From: a virus | Strand: one strand, 5' to 3' | DNA length: 36,852 bases | IMG/VR virus record: IMGVR_UViG_3300020596_000066 | Coordinates: 1-36,852 of that record | In this document: one piece after another, positions 7,206 to 16,050 of the stretch | Layout of the letters: every line of letters begins with the position of its first letter | How positions within the stretch are numbered: the stretch's first letter is position 1 | The notes under the pieces: generated by a model | What the model was told of the DNA's origin: nothing | What the model saw: the letters and a program-made list of their open reading frames with translations, nothing else | Database searches by the model: none | Made by a program: the position numbers and the translations under genes

Positions 7206-8180
7206 GTGACTAAATTCGGAATCACATCTTTTTATGGAATATCTTCATGCCTATTTACCCCGACATCGATCCCACTCGGATTGGAATTTCGCATCCACAA
7301 GACGCTGAAGATGACGCCCGCGATGGCGGCAGGCGTCACGCCCAAGCTTTGGGAAATGTCTGATATGGTTGCCGTGTTGGAAGCATGGGAGGCGGCGGTC
7401 AATATAAGCATGAAGATATGGGGCGCAGTTACGACAAGACAGCATCGTGACCGTTCAGGAGATAGTCGAGGGCGGAAAACGCCTCGAAATTCCAATGAGT
7501 TGGAAGCGTACTCGTTGAAGCAGGGAAAGGCTCATGTTGCTATCGATCCAGAAGGAAATATTCATCAAATATCGTCGTTGAAAACGTTTTGTTTTCACAG
7601 AGGACTGGATTATCACGCAATGCGGCGTACTCGTTCGGGAAAATATCTACATCACAGGGGATGGAGATGTTACTACGAACTCCCCGAGTGTATTGACTCA
7701 CCCGACGAATTCAAAATCAAAATTAAGCAAGCACTCAAAAATAAAGTAAAAAAGGCCAAATCCATTCAAGTCGGGAATGCCGCCTGTGCGGTGGTTGATC
7801 CCTTTGGCGTTCACTACGAGGTGACCGGGATGAAGGACTTTTGTTCTCTTCATGATCTCGATAAGGCTGAAATGATTTCGGTGAAATCTGGTCGGCTCCC
7901 ACACCATCGTCGTTGGCGCGCATACCCGGTAGGGGCGGAAATTCCGGATCACGAGGAATTTTGGAAACGCCACGATGGAAAAATTCGGGAGATGTATAAA
8001 AATCGTGCAAATACCAAACCCAAGATCAATGACTGGATTGTTACTTCACCAAATGGTGAAATATCACGTATATCCAATTTATCTAGGTTTTGTAAGGAAA
8101 GAAATCTAATACCCGCGAATATGCGGCAAGCCTGTTTGATGAATAGACTGCATAAGGGATGGAAGATAGAAAAACCATAA
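7206..8180 (+). CDS. Protein with three NUMOD/homing-endonuclease-type DNA-binding repeats
   Basis: The reading frame spans 324 residues. Residues about 107-320 hold three similar modules of about 55-75 residues. Each begins with a strand (AHVAIDPEGNIHQISSL, CAVVDPFGVHYEVTGM, WIVTSPNGEISRISNL), continues with FC plus a helix, and ends in H-x-GW or HHRRW. This is the layout of NUMOD/IENR repeats that tether homing endonucleases to DNA. No GIY-YIG, HNH or LAGLIDADG catalytic motif is visible. The first 100 residues look non-native: frame +2 there encodes MPIYPDIDPTRIG and other short natural-looking peptides. The true start may therefore lie near 7500. Confidence 0.65.
   Translation: MTKFGITSFYGISSCLFTPTSIPLGLEFRIHKTLKMTPAMAAGVTPKLWEMSDMVAVLEAWEAAVNISMKIWGAVTTRQHRDRSGDSRGRKTPRNSNELEAYSLKQGKAHVAIDPEGNIHQISSLKTFCFHRGLDYHAMRRTRSGKYLHHRGWRCYYELPECIDSPDEFKIKIKQALKNKVKKAKSIQVGNAACAVVDPFGVHYEVTGMKDFCSLHDLDKAEMISVKSGRLPHHRRWRAYPVGAEIPDHEEFWKRHDGKIREMYKNRANTKPKINDWIVTSPNGEISRISNLSRFCKERNLIPANMRQACLMNRLHKGWKIEKP
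7497..7524 (+). repeat. 28-bp exact repeat, copy 1
   Basis: Identical to 10200-10227 and in the same reading frame (ELEAYSLKQ). Copy 1 sits at the junction between non-native N-terminal sequence and the first NUMOD-like repeat. Confidence 0.9.
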
Positions 8181-8183
8181 ATA
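8178..8183 (+). promoter_or_regulatory. TAAATA motif fused to a TAA stop
   Basis: The TAA stop of the 7206-8180 gene forms the first half of TAAATA. It lies 15 nt before the ATG at 8199 and resembles the core of the T4 late promoter (TATAAATA). Confidence 0.4.
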
Positions 8184-8198
8184 CGTCGAGGAATCCCA

Positions 8199-11141
8199 AT
8201 GAAACTCGACCAACTCCCCCTGACCGAGATACGCGTGCTTGATACCGCCCCGAAGGGGTTTCAGGAATTTTTGGCGAAATATCGCAAACTCGTCCGGGAC
8301 AAGAGTATCGAGCAGTATTCGTTATATGTTCATTTTTCCAATTTTCGCGATTCCCCCATGGATAAGAATTCCGTGGGATCGCCCGACCATAGCGATCCCA
8401 TCGGGCTTTACACGTATCCCATCGAGTACGTGCTGAAAAACCCCGCCGATTTGTGGTACGGCCATAATGCCCGTTATCTTCATGTCGTTCGGAGTAATGC
8501 GAAAAACCCCCTCTACATGAAGGATATCGAGAACGATAACAATGTGTCTCGAATTCTCTACCGGATGGATATCCATATGGATGATCGCACCCTGAGTAAG
8601 ATTCGACGCGAGCATCGGTGGACCGGGAAGTGGCGCTTTGCCAAGACGTTCATGAGTGCGTTTCAGTTGGATTATTCCAAACCCGATCCGGAACGGAAAA
8701 AGGAATGGACGACTCGTTCCGGGGAGGAGCAGACCGCACTCCTCCGGAAAGCCGGATACGATTCCATTCAGGATACTGGAACCGGGGCGGTGAATGATCG
8801 CGAACCCGAACAGATGGTGTTCTTGTCCCGGGGCGCGTTCAAGATAATCGAGATGTTCACCCTTCGGGAACCCCGTGGGATCAAGCAGGGTGATACTAAA
8901 AATCCCGATCGGGTTCATCAAGCGATGCGTCCATTCGGACCCATGACCACGGCAAAGCATGATTCGAACGAGCCGTTGATGCGTAAAATATCCGCACACA
9001 TCGCGCAGGCCATACAAGACACGCTGGTGGGGAAACCCGAACCTACGGGGTTCGGCGGGAAGATGTTCTGGACCAAGCAGGGGAAGAGTATCCAACTAGA
9101 ACTAGAGGACTCGACTATCCGTCGTCGCATGGACACTCTCAAGATTGGTCAGAAGCCGCACAAGTGGTTCAAAGGCGCGGATGGATACGTGGCGAAATTT
9201 GAGATTCGAACCCCACAGGGAAAGATCACAAACCGCATCGGTCGGGATGAGAAATTCAAAGACGTGTTCGCACAGGTCACGTCCTCGTGGCACGAGATAA
9301 AAGATAATCCCCCAACCCAGCCCCGACAGACACGGGAATCCCATCTGGCAGCGATGAAAGCGCAAAAAGACCTCCAGAACTGGAACCACTGGCGAAAGGA
9401 ACAACGCCTACCTGCGGTGACCGCCGAGGAGATGATCCAAATGAAACGGGATGGTCTCACCCACAGGGGGGATTACACCTTGGACCGAGTGGACGCCTTG
9501 CGGGCGGAGCGGGGATTACCCCCGCTGCGGGTGGAACAGTACCAAGCCTATGTGAAAAGTCGTGGGAAGATCGATCCCCGCTCGGGGGGTCCCATCGGAC
9601 CGAGTGAGCACTCAATGGGGCGATTGGATCGAGCCTTGGCGAAGCGCACAAAGCGAGGCAAGAACGATGACGACAATAACGATCCCGTTTTTCGTCGTGA
9701 GATTCATCAAATAGCCCCGCACGCGTACGGCCCTCGATCAATGGCGTTCCTCAATGGGTATCGGTTGAAGCATAACCTGTCTCCGATCTCAAAAGAAACC
9801 TACGCGAAATACCTGCGGCATCCCGATGGGCAGTGGGATTGGAAGGCGTACTTCCCGGACATGCACGTCAAGGAATCCCTGTTGGTGAAGAAATTCTCCT
9901 CCGCACTCCCGGAGGATTGGACCGATGGGATGTGGGTGAATCCGTTGAGTGATCGGTACACGCTGACTGCGGGAATGTCTCACGTTACCATGGTGGCGAC
10001 GAATCCCACTAAATTCGATCTGCCCCCGGACGGTCACGGGACACCATTTTCCAAGTATTGCACGAGGATCGCTCATGCGATTCGTCACAGTCCGTCCGAG
10101 TACCGTGCGATCAAGGATGAGATGAACGAGGACGACGAGCTTCGGAAGTTCATGACCAAAAAGGGTTGGACCCGGGTGTGGGGAGACGAGGGATCGCTGG
10201 AGTTGGAAGCGTACTCGTTGAAGCAGGCACAAGCCACGCTGCTTTGGTTGAGCACCCACGGGGTCGAGGTTTGGGGCATCGCCGGTCTAGACACGTGGGG
10301 AGACGACAAGCATTTGAAAGACCTCGACGGAGGACAGGTTGAGGCTTTGATGCGTCGGGGCCGATTGGGTACCCGGTTGGGAGAGTCGTTCGAGAACGTA
10401 CGAGTGGCTCGAAGCGCAGACCAACGAGTTCCGTTGCCCTTCGATACCCTCTTGGGGAAGGCGTTCCGCATCGTCGCGCCCGAGGGAAACACTGGGTTCT
10501 CCATCATCACCCCGTTCAATCGGCGTGAGTGGGCCACCTCCGAGGACCGGTCTCAATTCAATGCAATCGTGAAACAAAAATTCAACGAGCCGGGGTTCCT
10601 CGCGGATCACAAGTGGAACCAAATCTACGACGCCGCTCTTCGGTTGGGATTGATCGATCAGCACGGGCAGGCCGTGATGGAAAACGAACACCAAGAGGCT
10701 CTAGAAAAAACAGGGTTTTATGGCAAGCAGGGTTCGGGTGCGCTGATTTTCTCGAAATCCACCGGACGGTTTCTTGTGGCTCATCGTTCCTCCGAGGTTG
10801 AACAACCCGGCACATGGGGGATTTGGGGTGGAGCCATCGACGAAGGTGAGGACCCGATGGAATCCGCCAAGAGAGAAATCATGGAAGAATGTGGGTGCAC
10901 GAATGTGAGCAAAATGATTCCCGCGTTCGTGTTCAACGACGCCCGTTCGGGATTCCGCTACTCGAATTTCATCGCCATCGTGCCTCACGAGTTCACACCA
11001 CGGTTGAACTGGGAATCCACCGGAGCCCGCTGGGTCGAATATGGGGATTGGCCCCAGCCGTTGCATTTCGGACTCGCGGCTCTTCTGAAAGACCCCGCCA
11101 CGGACAAGCTTATTAGAGGATTAGTCGATGCGTCTACATGA
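8199..11141 (+). CDS. Polyvalent protein: possible ADP-ribosyltransferase-like N-terminus, Nudix C-terminus
   Basis: 980 residues, preceded by CGAGGAATCCCA. Residues about 40-225 resemble ART-type domains of phage polyvalent proteins: a YVHFSNF strand, GLYTYPIEYVL, YLHVVRSNAKNPLY, and GYDSIQDTGTGAVNDREPEQMVFL near the end. The catalytic residues cannot be assigned by eye. The middle (230-850) is a chain of charged linkers and small domains. Residues about 850-970 are a clear Nudix domain with box GGAIDEGEDPMESAKREIMEE at about 877. Such proteins are often injected with phage DNA. The gene for a separate Nudix protein overlaps its end by 14 nt. An ADP-ribose-linked role is inference. Confidence 0.7.
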   Translation: MKLDQLPLTEIRVLDTAPKGFQEFLAKYRKLVRDKSIEQYSLYVHFSNFRDSPMDKNSVGSPDHSDPIGLYTYPIEYVLKNPADLWYGHNARYLHVVRSNAKNPLYMKDIENDNNVSRILYRMDIHMDDRTLSKIRREHRWTGKWRFAKTFMSAFQLDYSKPDPERKKEWTTRSGEEQTALLRKAGYDSIQDTGTGAVNDREPEQMVFLSRGAFKIIEMFTLREPRGIKQGDTKNPDRVHQAMRPFGPMTTAKHDSNEPLMRKISAHIAQAIQDTLVGKPEPTGFGGKMFWTKQGKSIQLELEDSTIRRRMDTLKIGQKPHKWFKGADGYVAKFEIRTPQGKITNRIGRDEKFKDVFAQVTSSWHEIKDNPPTQPRQTRESHLAAMKAQKDLQNWNHWRKEQRLPAVTAEEMIQMKRDGLTHRGDYTLDRVDALRAERGLPPLRVEQYQAYVKSRGKIDPRSGGPIGPSEHSMGRLDRALAKRTKRGKNDDDNNDPVFRREIHQIAPHAYGPRSMAFLNGYRLKHNLSPISKETYAKYLRHPDGQWDWKAYFPDMHVKESLLVKKFSSALPEDWTDGMWVNPLSDRYTLTAGMSHVTMVATNPTKFDLPPDGHGTPFSKYCTRIAHAIRHSPSEYRAIKDEMNEDDELRKFMTKKGWTRVWGDEGSLELEAYSLKQAQATLLWLSTHGVEVWGIAGLDTWGDDKHLKDLDGGQVEALMRRGRLGTRLGESFENVRVARSADQRVPLPFDTLLGKAFRIVAPEGNTGFSIITPFNRREWATSEDRSQFNAIVKQKFNEPGFLADHKWNQIYDAALRLGLIDQHGQAVMENEHQEALEKTGFYGKQGSGALIFSKSTGRFLVAHRSSEVEQPGTWGIWGGAIDEGEDPMESAKREIMEECGCTNVSKMIPAFVFNDARSGFRYSNFIAIVPHEFTPRLNWESTGARWVEYGDWPQPLHFGLAALLKDPATDKLIRGLVDAST
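10200..10227 (+). repeat. 28-bp exact repeat, copy 2
   Basis: Identical to 7497-7524. Here it reads naturally inside the polyvalent protein, so this copy is probably the original. Confidence 0.9.
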
Positions 11142-11643
11142 CCTGTTCACCATGCTCACGGAGGCGCGTCAGAAGAAAGCCTGCGGGGCATTGTTCTACG
11201 CCGAGGACACCGAGAAGTATTTGTTCGTGCGTCGATCCAAGGAAGAGGACTCTCGCGTCGGTGACTGGGAAACCCCCGGCGGAAAGATCGACGAGGGAGA
11301 GACTTGGGAGCAAGGATTGCGTCGAGAACTTCGCGAAGAATTGAAATACTTGAAGCCGATCAAGGGTCCTCTGATCAAACGCGAGTGGGTTAGACACGTC
11401 CTAAAAGAAGTCGAATACCGAGGGTACTTGATCCGGGTGGACAAGGAATTCAAGCCCCGCTTGAACAAGGAACACGATCTGCACCGGTGGGTGAAGTGGA
11501 AGAAATGGCCCCAACCCCTACGGGAGGAGTTGAAAAAGGACCTTCGTATCGACCGATGGACCAACAAGATCAAGGATTTGACCGAATCCGAGGTCCAAGA
11601 AATCATCCGGGGGCTACCCATAAATGAGGGTCTGATTGGGTAA
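11128..11643 (+). CDS. Nudix hydrolase
   Basis: 171 residues. The Nudix box GGKIDEGETWEQGLRRELREE starts at residue 51 with all key residues (G, E, RE, EE) intact. Family members cleave a nucleoside diphosphate linked to another group, such as oxidised dNTPs, NAD, ADP-ribose or capped RNA; the substrate cannot be told from sequence. Residues 110-165 add a basic helical tail. It overlaps the end of the polyvalent gene, which itself ends in a Nudix domain, so the two were probably related by duplication or act in one pathway. Its TAA stop is part of a TAAATA motif. Confidence 0.85.
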   Translation: MRLHDLFTMLTEARQKKACGALFYAEDTEKYLFVRRSKEEDSRVGDWETPGGKIDEGETWEQGLRRELREELKYLKPIKGPLIKREWVRHVLKEVEYRGYLIRVDKEFKPRLNKEHDLHRWVKWKKWPQPLREELKKDLRIDRWTNKIKDLTESEVQEIIRGLPINEGLIG

Positions 11644-11646
11644 ATA
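11641..11646 (+). promoter_or_regulatory. TAAATA motif fused to a TAA stop
   Basis: The TAA stop of the Nudix gene starts TAAATA, flanked by GGG and CCCC as a small inverted repeat. It lies 18 nt before the ATG at 11665. Confidence 0.4.
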
Positions 11647-11664
11647 CCCCATGGGGATAAGGAA

Positions 11665-12114
11665 ATGCTACCGCTGTTGTCTCGGTTCGGTCAATTCATC
11701 AACATCTTTCAAACCACTACGACTGCCGGTGAAAGTGTCCCTGTTGTGCAACTGACCACGTTTGACATCGTCATGAATGCCCTGTTGCGGTTGATTCGTC
11801 CAGTCATTCTGTTCGGGTTTGGGTACTTATTTTGGCTGGCATGGAAATACCCAGTGGATTTCAAGACCTTCGGACTGGCCTTGAAGGAACTCCCTGAGTT
11901 CGTGGCACTGGGGTTTCTCCTCGTTTTGTCTTCGGTGGCGGTTCCCAAGATGATTCAAGGGAGTCGTGCCCCCTCGGTCAGGACCGAGGTGACGGTGGAA
12001 ACCGGATCGGCCAAACCCCCGGCGGGGGACTTGGACACTTCAAGTGCAGCGAATCCCACCTTGGAGGCTCTCAAGGGTGGATCGGCCAAACCCCCCGTGG
12101 AGGATGATAAGTGA
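11665..12114 (+). CDS. Candidate holin, GTA_holin_3TM-like
   Basis: 149 residues, preceded by ATAAGGAA. Residues about 43-62 and 72-95 are transmembrane helices, with the motif GFGYLFWLAWKYPVDF and LPEFVALGFLLVL between and around them. This resembles holins of the gene-transfer-agent type found in alphaproteobacteria. The C-terminal tail is polar and carries two copies of GSAKPP (near residues 113 and 140), encoded by a duplicated GGATCGGCCAAACCCCC. A holin would form membrane holes for the endolysin at 6639-7181. The family call is from memory of the pattern. Confidence 0.6.
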   Translation: MLPLLSRFGQFINIFQTTTTAGESVPVVQLTTFDIVMNALLRLIRPVILFGFGYLFWLAWKYPVDFKTFGLALKELPEFVALGFLLVLSSVAVPKMIQGSRAPSVRTEVTVETGSAKPPAGDLDTSSAANPTLEALKGGSAKPPVEDDK

Positions 12115-12740
12115 AAATAGTCGGTACGCGGTCGCTCCAAGAGGGACAATGGAATCACACTGAATGTTCGCACGCGGTTGATCTGAATGACATCGATCAC
12201 GTATCTGCGGCATTTAACCCCGGACTCGTGGTGAATCTTCGTGACTATCACACCCTCAACGAGTACACCTACCGTGACATCGCTCAATTGATCGATGGAT
12301 CGTTTCTCTCTCAGAAAATCCGCGCCGACGAACTCAAGCGTGTCGAGTACGTGGATATTGATACGGATGGCATTTTGAACTTCCTCGTCCCCTCCTCAAA
12401 GTTCGACACCAACGGGATCAAGTACCAGAATCAAGTCCAGTTCGTCGAATGGGATCAGATCGGTCAGGACGAGGGCTTCAACGACTCCGTCGAGAAGGCT
12501 CGAATGCTGCTCTGGCAGGGAAATATCAAACTCCACTGCACCTGTCCGAGCTTTATCTTCTTCGGGTACCAATACCTATTGAGTGTGTTGGATTCCGCGA
12601 TCTACCCCGAGGAGCGCCCCCCGGTGACCCGCAATCCAAGGCAACGGGGCGCGGTCTGTAAACATCTCAACCGTGTGATGCGTGTTCTCCCGTTCTATTC
12701 GGGCCGTATTTCCTCGGCCATAAAGTCGCAGTTTGGATGA
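12111..12740 (+). CDS. SWIM-like zinc-binding phage protein
   Basis: 209 residues from a GTG at 12111 that overlaps the stop of the candidate holin gene (GTGA-type). The C-terminal half has HCTCPSFIFFGYQYLL, then after about 35 residues GAVCKHLNRVMRVLPFY. The CxC...CxH spacing is that of a SWIM zinc finger, which binds DNA or protein partners. The aromatic stretch between the metal ligands and the NPRQRGAVCKH motif recall conserved proteins of large tailed phages. Its role is unknown. A terminator follows at 12767-12800. Confidence 0.7.
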   Translation: MKIVGTRSLQEGQWNHTECSHAVDLNDIDHVSAAFNPGLVVNLRDYHTLNEYTYRDIAQLIDGSFLSQKIRADELKRVEYVDIDTDGILNFLVPSSKFDTNGIKYQNQVQFVEWDQIGQDEGFNDSVEKARMLLWQGNIKLHCTCPSFIFFGYQYLLSVLDSAIYPEERPPVTRNPRQRGAVCKHLNRVMRVLPFYSGRISSAIKSQFG

Positions 12741-12766
12741 CTTTCCGGGCGTATCGGCCCATAAAG

Positions 12767-12800
12767 AAAACGAAAAAACATCGTTTTTACTTTTTTTGAT
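12767..12800 (+). terminator. Rho-independent terminator
   Basis: AAAACGA (12767-12773) pairs with TCGTTTT (12781-12787), followed by T-runs to about 12798. It closes the rightward block from 8199. The rest of the 300-bp gap to 13048 holds an inverted repeat (AACAGGT/ACCTGTT, about 12855-12890), a promoter and a leader motif. Confidence 0.65.
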
Positions 12801-12910
12801 CAACCATTGGGGCTCAAAAAATACGAAATTCGAATATAAACGAATGATTTCAACAGGTTGATGAAACTAACCACCTGTTCAGTATTGACCACTAGTAGAC
12901 ATTCGTGGAT

Positions 12911-12939
12911 TTGACAAGCTATTATTCAAAGAATATATG
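12911..12939 (+). promoter_or_regulatory. Strong sigma-70-like promoter for the MoxR-VWA pair
   Basis: TTGACA (12911-12916), 17 bp, TATATG (12934-12939), in AT-rich DNA. Transcription would start near 12946, giving a leader of about 100 nt that includes the GATC-rich motif at 12983-13009. Confidence 0.7.
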
Positions 12940-12982
12940 GACTCACCAGCGTAACCTTATTAGTTTACGAACGTTTACAAGA

Positions 12983-13009
12983 GGATCGATACTCGATCTT
13001 CAGGATCGA
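12983..13009 (+). promoter_or_regulatory. Leader motif shared with the 17492 gene
   Basis: GGATCGATACTCGATCTTCA, overlapping ACTCGATCTTCAGGATCGA. Both strings recur exactly on the minus strand at 17514-17545, also just upstream of a start codon. The inner half is an inverted repeat (TCGATC, 5 nt, GATCGA type), so it could be an operator or an RNA hairpin. Confidence 0.6.
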
Positions 13010-13047
13010 ACGAAGTAAATTCGTTTCGAACATAACCCAGAGGAACC

Positions 13048-14508
13048 ATGGCCCGGTCGAGTACAGCAGCGAATTCCGCCCTCCCCGCCCAGCAGAAATT
13101 CGATATTGATATCGCCGAAAATAACGACAAGAATCAGCGGAAGGTGTCGAAAACACTGACCCCGGCGCAATTGGAGAAATATCTGCGGTTCGCCTTGGCG
13201 GACGTGACCCCCAAGGGGCGGTGGAAGCGAATGCTCGCCGTGATGATCTGGGGCTCCCCCGGGGTGGGCAAAACTGACGTGATTCGTCAACTCGCCGAAA
13301 AGCGGGGTGCCCGTCTGGTTGCGCTCCATCTGCCCCAATATGACCCTACCGATGTAAAGGGTATTGTGGTTCGTCTCTCCGACGATACCATTAAGTGGAT
13401 GCCATCGAGCTACCTGCCGGGATATGTGAAACACTCGCGGGTGTTCTTCTCGGACCCCTATGATGTCGCATTCCGATTCCCCTATTCGGAGAACCTCGAT
13501 TTCCGTGTCACCCAATCGGGAAAGAACATCACGGACGAATTCACTATCGACGTGTTCGATCCCACCAATAGTGCCAGAATTTCTCCCAAGACGGGAGCGA
13601 AAATCGATTTTGGCACCTCATGCACGGTGGAACTTTTCGAACGGGCTATTCTGTTCTTGGACGAGATCAGCGCCGCTGACATCGAGGTTCAAAAGGCGGC
13701 GTTGCAACTCGTGCTGGATCGTCGCGTGGGTGAGTATGATTTGCCGCCGACCTGTCCCGTGGTTGCGGCGGGTAACATGGAACAGGATGGGGCTTTTACG
13801 AATCCCATGTCGGGGCCGCTGAGTAATCGGTTCAACCACGTGAAGCTCGTCCACTCGCTCACGGAATGGATCAGCTACGAGATCAACTCCGGGCGCGCGA
13901 ATCCCGAGACCATCGCATTCTTGACCAATTATGGGTCCGCGTATCTTCATCGGTATGAATCGAGTGAATTGACCGATGGCAACAACGGGTTCGCTACCCC
14001 GCGTTCGTGGTCGTTCTTGGCGGAACAGTTGAACGCGGTGGAGGATTTCGGAAACGAATTCTCCGTCGATGATCAAGAGACTCTCATCATCGGCCAGATT
14101 GGGGCCACCGTGGGCACCGCCTTTATTGGATTTCGTTCCGTCCGGAACAAGCTTCCCGACTTGGAGGCTATTTTCCGAAACGAGGATGTCGCGATCCATC
14201 GAGATTTCGATCTCCCCTCCCAGTACATGATTGCGATCATGCTGGCCCTGAAAATGGGCAAGGACATCTATCCGGTGGAATGGGCCAATGGTGGTCGTGG
14301 TCGGGGTACGGAACGGTGGGATACCGCACGGGAGGGGTTCTTCAAATTCATCACGAAGAATCTCCCCAACGATATTCAGTACCTCGCCGTGAGTATGATG
14401 CAATCCAAGATGGGAGTGCAGGGATCGGCATTGATCTGCGAGGGGTTCAAGAAATACGCCACCGCGATCATGTCGCTCCAGAAGAATGTTCACTCGTCAC
14501 ACCGATGA
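13048..14508 (+). CDS. MoxR-type AAA+ ATPase
   Basis: 486 residues, preceded by CAGAGGAACC. Walker A is GSPGVGKTD at about residues 69-77, Walker B is AILFLDEIS at about 200-208 and sensor 1 is VVAAGN at about 237-242. The spacing and the QKAALQLVLDRRVGEY helix are typical of the AAA_5/MoxR clade. MoxR ATPases remodel or activate partner proteins that carry VWA domains. The next gene encodes exactly such a partner and overlaps by ATGA, so the pair almost certainly works together. The C-terminal 150 residues are helical, like the lid and tail of the family. Confidence 0.85.
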   Translation: MARSSTAANSALPAQQKFDIDIAENNDKNQRKVSKTLTPAQLEKYLRFALADVTPKGRWKRMLAVMIWGSPGVGKTDVIRQLAEKRGARLVALHLPQYDPTDVKGIVVRLSDDTIKWMPSSYLPGYVKHSRVFFSDPYDVAFRFPYSENLDFRVTQSGKNITDEFTIDVFDPTNSARISPKTGAKIDFGTSCTVELFERAILFLDEISAADIEVQKAALQLVLDRRVGEYDLPPTCPVVAAGNMEQDGAFTNPMSGPLSNRFNHVKLVHSLTEWISYEINSGRANPETIAFLTNYGSAYLHRYESSELTDGNNGFATPRSWSFLAEQLNAVEDFGNEFSVDDQETLIIGQIGATVGTAFIGFRSVRNKLPDLEAIFRNEDVAIHRDFDLPSQYMIAIMLALKMGKDIYPVEWANGGRGRGTERWDTAREGFFKFITKNLPNDIQYLAVSMMQSKMGVQGSALICEGFKKYATAIMSLQKNVHSSHR

Positions 14509-15983
14509 CCAATAACACCACTCTGACGATCCCTCTTCATAGAGAGATTCCTCCGGAATTTCCCTTGGGGAAGAGACATGTCACGGATACGTACACGAAC
14601 AAGCCCGTGTACGATCTTCTGATCGAGGTCCGCGCGTTGATGCTCCAGTACTATACGTTTTGGGGTACGTGGGTGGTGAATCTCAAATTCGTGGAAGACC
14701 CCACCGGAATTATCGGGACATTCTGCACGGACGGTGAACACGTATTCTACGATGTCGGGTTCATCCAAGCCATTCTGACCCCGGGGAACCAAGCGGGGTT
14801 GGCGAAGACGGGAAACCCTCATCAGGAAATTCTCTTCATCATCGCGCATGAGATTATGCACTGTTTGGGTCGCCATGTCGCCCTGAATGGATGGTACCGG
14901 GGTCAGGGCGTAGATGCGGATGGTGATCCGATTGACCAGAAGAAATTCAACTACGCGGCGGATTTCTACATCAACAACGGGTTGATCGATGCCGGGATTG
15001 GAATGTTCCCCACCTCCGTAGGGGGTCTGCGTAATCCCAAGTACCGGGGACTCACGGTGGAGCAAATCTACATGCTCCTCAAGGACGATCCCGAGTGCGC
15101 GAATGGGGGAATGCCCGGTTCGGTGGGTCCAGACGGGAAGCCCGATCCCAAACCCGATCATGGAGAGGGGGGATTCGACACTCACGTTCAGATCAAGAAG
15201 GGCGCGGCGGGTTCAGATCCCACGATTACCCGAGGCGAGAATGGGGAAATCACTATTACCTTGCCGGGTGATCAATTCAAAGAACTCGAAGATCGCATGG
15301 TTAGGATCACCCATCAAGCACATACCGCGCATAAAGAACACGAACAGGCGTCGAAATCCGCCGGTTCACTGCCCGAGGGGGTGGAACGCATCATCAACGA
15401 TTTGATGAAGCCCCAAATCAATTGGAGAAGTGCGCTCCGGCGCTTCGTGAAGTCGGTGAAGGTCCGTGGGTATTCGATGATGAATCCCAACCGGTCATTC
15501 TTTCAAGTGGGTATCTCGGTGCCGGGGTTTCGAAAGACCCGGGAGAAGATCGACATGGCGTTCATCTTGGACGCGAGCGGTTCTATGGGCATCGAACAAC
15601 TCACACAGGCGAGTTCCGAGTTGAAAGGTATCCTAGACGCGATGGGAGATTTCACAGTGCTGGCGTGGTCCTTTGATGGTGGGGTTGCGGAGGAATCCGT
15701 AACCCTCATCACCAAACGGGGCGGAAATACCCTCATGGCGCTTGAGCCGTTCTTGAAGAACATCAAAGGCGGTGGGGGTACGAGCTTCGCCTCTAACTGG
15801 GATTGGATGAAGAAGAAAAATATCAAACCCCGGATCGTCGTGTTCTTCACGGATGGCTACACCTACGATGGTTGGGGCGATCCCACTTACTGTCCCGTGA
15901 TGTGGCTCGTCACCGGAGATATTCCCGAGGAGAAACGTCCCGGCTACGGACTCTACGTTCCGTATAAACGAGATATGCAATAA
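14505..15983 (+). CDS. Metallopeptidase-like plus VWA domain protein, MoxR partner
   Basis: 492 residues from the ATG at 14505, which overlaps the MoxR stop. Residues about 30-190 form a zinc-metallopeptidase-like domain with HEIMHCLGRH (HExxH at about 115-119). Residues about 235-320 are a charged linker. Residues about 345-490 are a VWA domain with an intact MIDAS start, DASGS at about 356-360, and TDG later. This is the DUF2201 (COG3864) architecture that regularly pairs with MoxR ATPases. The peptidase substrate is unknown. The last codons reach into a 46-bp inverted repeat. Confidence 0.85.
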   Translation: MTNNTTLTIPLHREIPPEFPLGKRHVTDTYTNKPVYDLLIEVRALMLQYYTFWGTWVVNLKFVEDPTGIIGTFCTDGEHVFYDVGFIQAILTPGNQAGLAKTGNPHQEILFIIAHEIMHCLGRHVALNGWYRGQGVDADGDPIDQKKFNYAADFYINNGLIDAGIGMFPTSVGGLRNPKYRGLTVEQIYMLLKDDPECANGGMPGSVGPDGKPDPKPDHGEGGFDTHVQIKKGAAGSDPTITRGENGEITITLPGDQFKELEDRMVRITHQAHTAHKEHEQASKSAGSLPEGVERIINDLMKPQINWRSALRRFVKSVKVRGYSMMNPNRSFFQVGISVPGFRKTREKIDMAFILDASGSMGIEQLTQASSELKGILDAMGDFTVLAWSFDGGVAEESVTLITKRGGNTLMALEPFLKNIKGGGGTSFASNWDWMKKKNIKPRIVVFFTDGYTYDGWGDPTYCPVMWLVTGDIPEEKRPGYGLYVPYKRDMQ

Positions 15984-16021
15984 TGCACATTAAATCCTCT
16001 TGCCACGGAATGATCACACGA
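15976..16021 (+). repeat. Inverted repeat, left arm
   Basis: Matches the reverse complement of 16435-16480 with one mismatch (at 15984). A 37-bp core is perfect. It starts inside the last codons of the VWA gene. Confidence 0.9.
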
Positions 16022-16050
16022 CCCCGAAAGTCAGTGGCGTGGGGCGCAGA

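Noticed and set aside
8322-11066. Many minus-strand frames inside the polyvalent gene
   Set aside because: They are shadows with unnatural composition, and the plus frame has recognisable domains.
13616-14493. 291-codon minus frame opposite the MoxR gene
   Set aside because: It is a shadow of a well-supported AAA ATPase.
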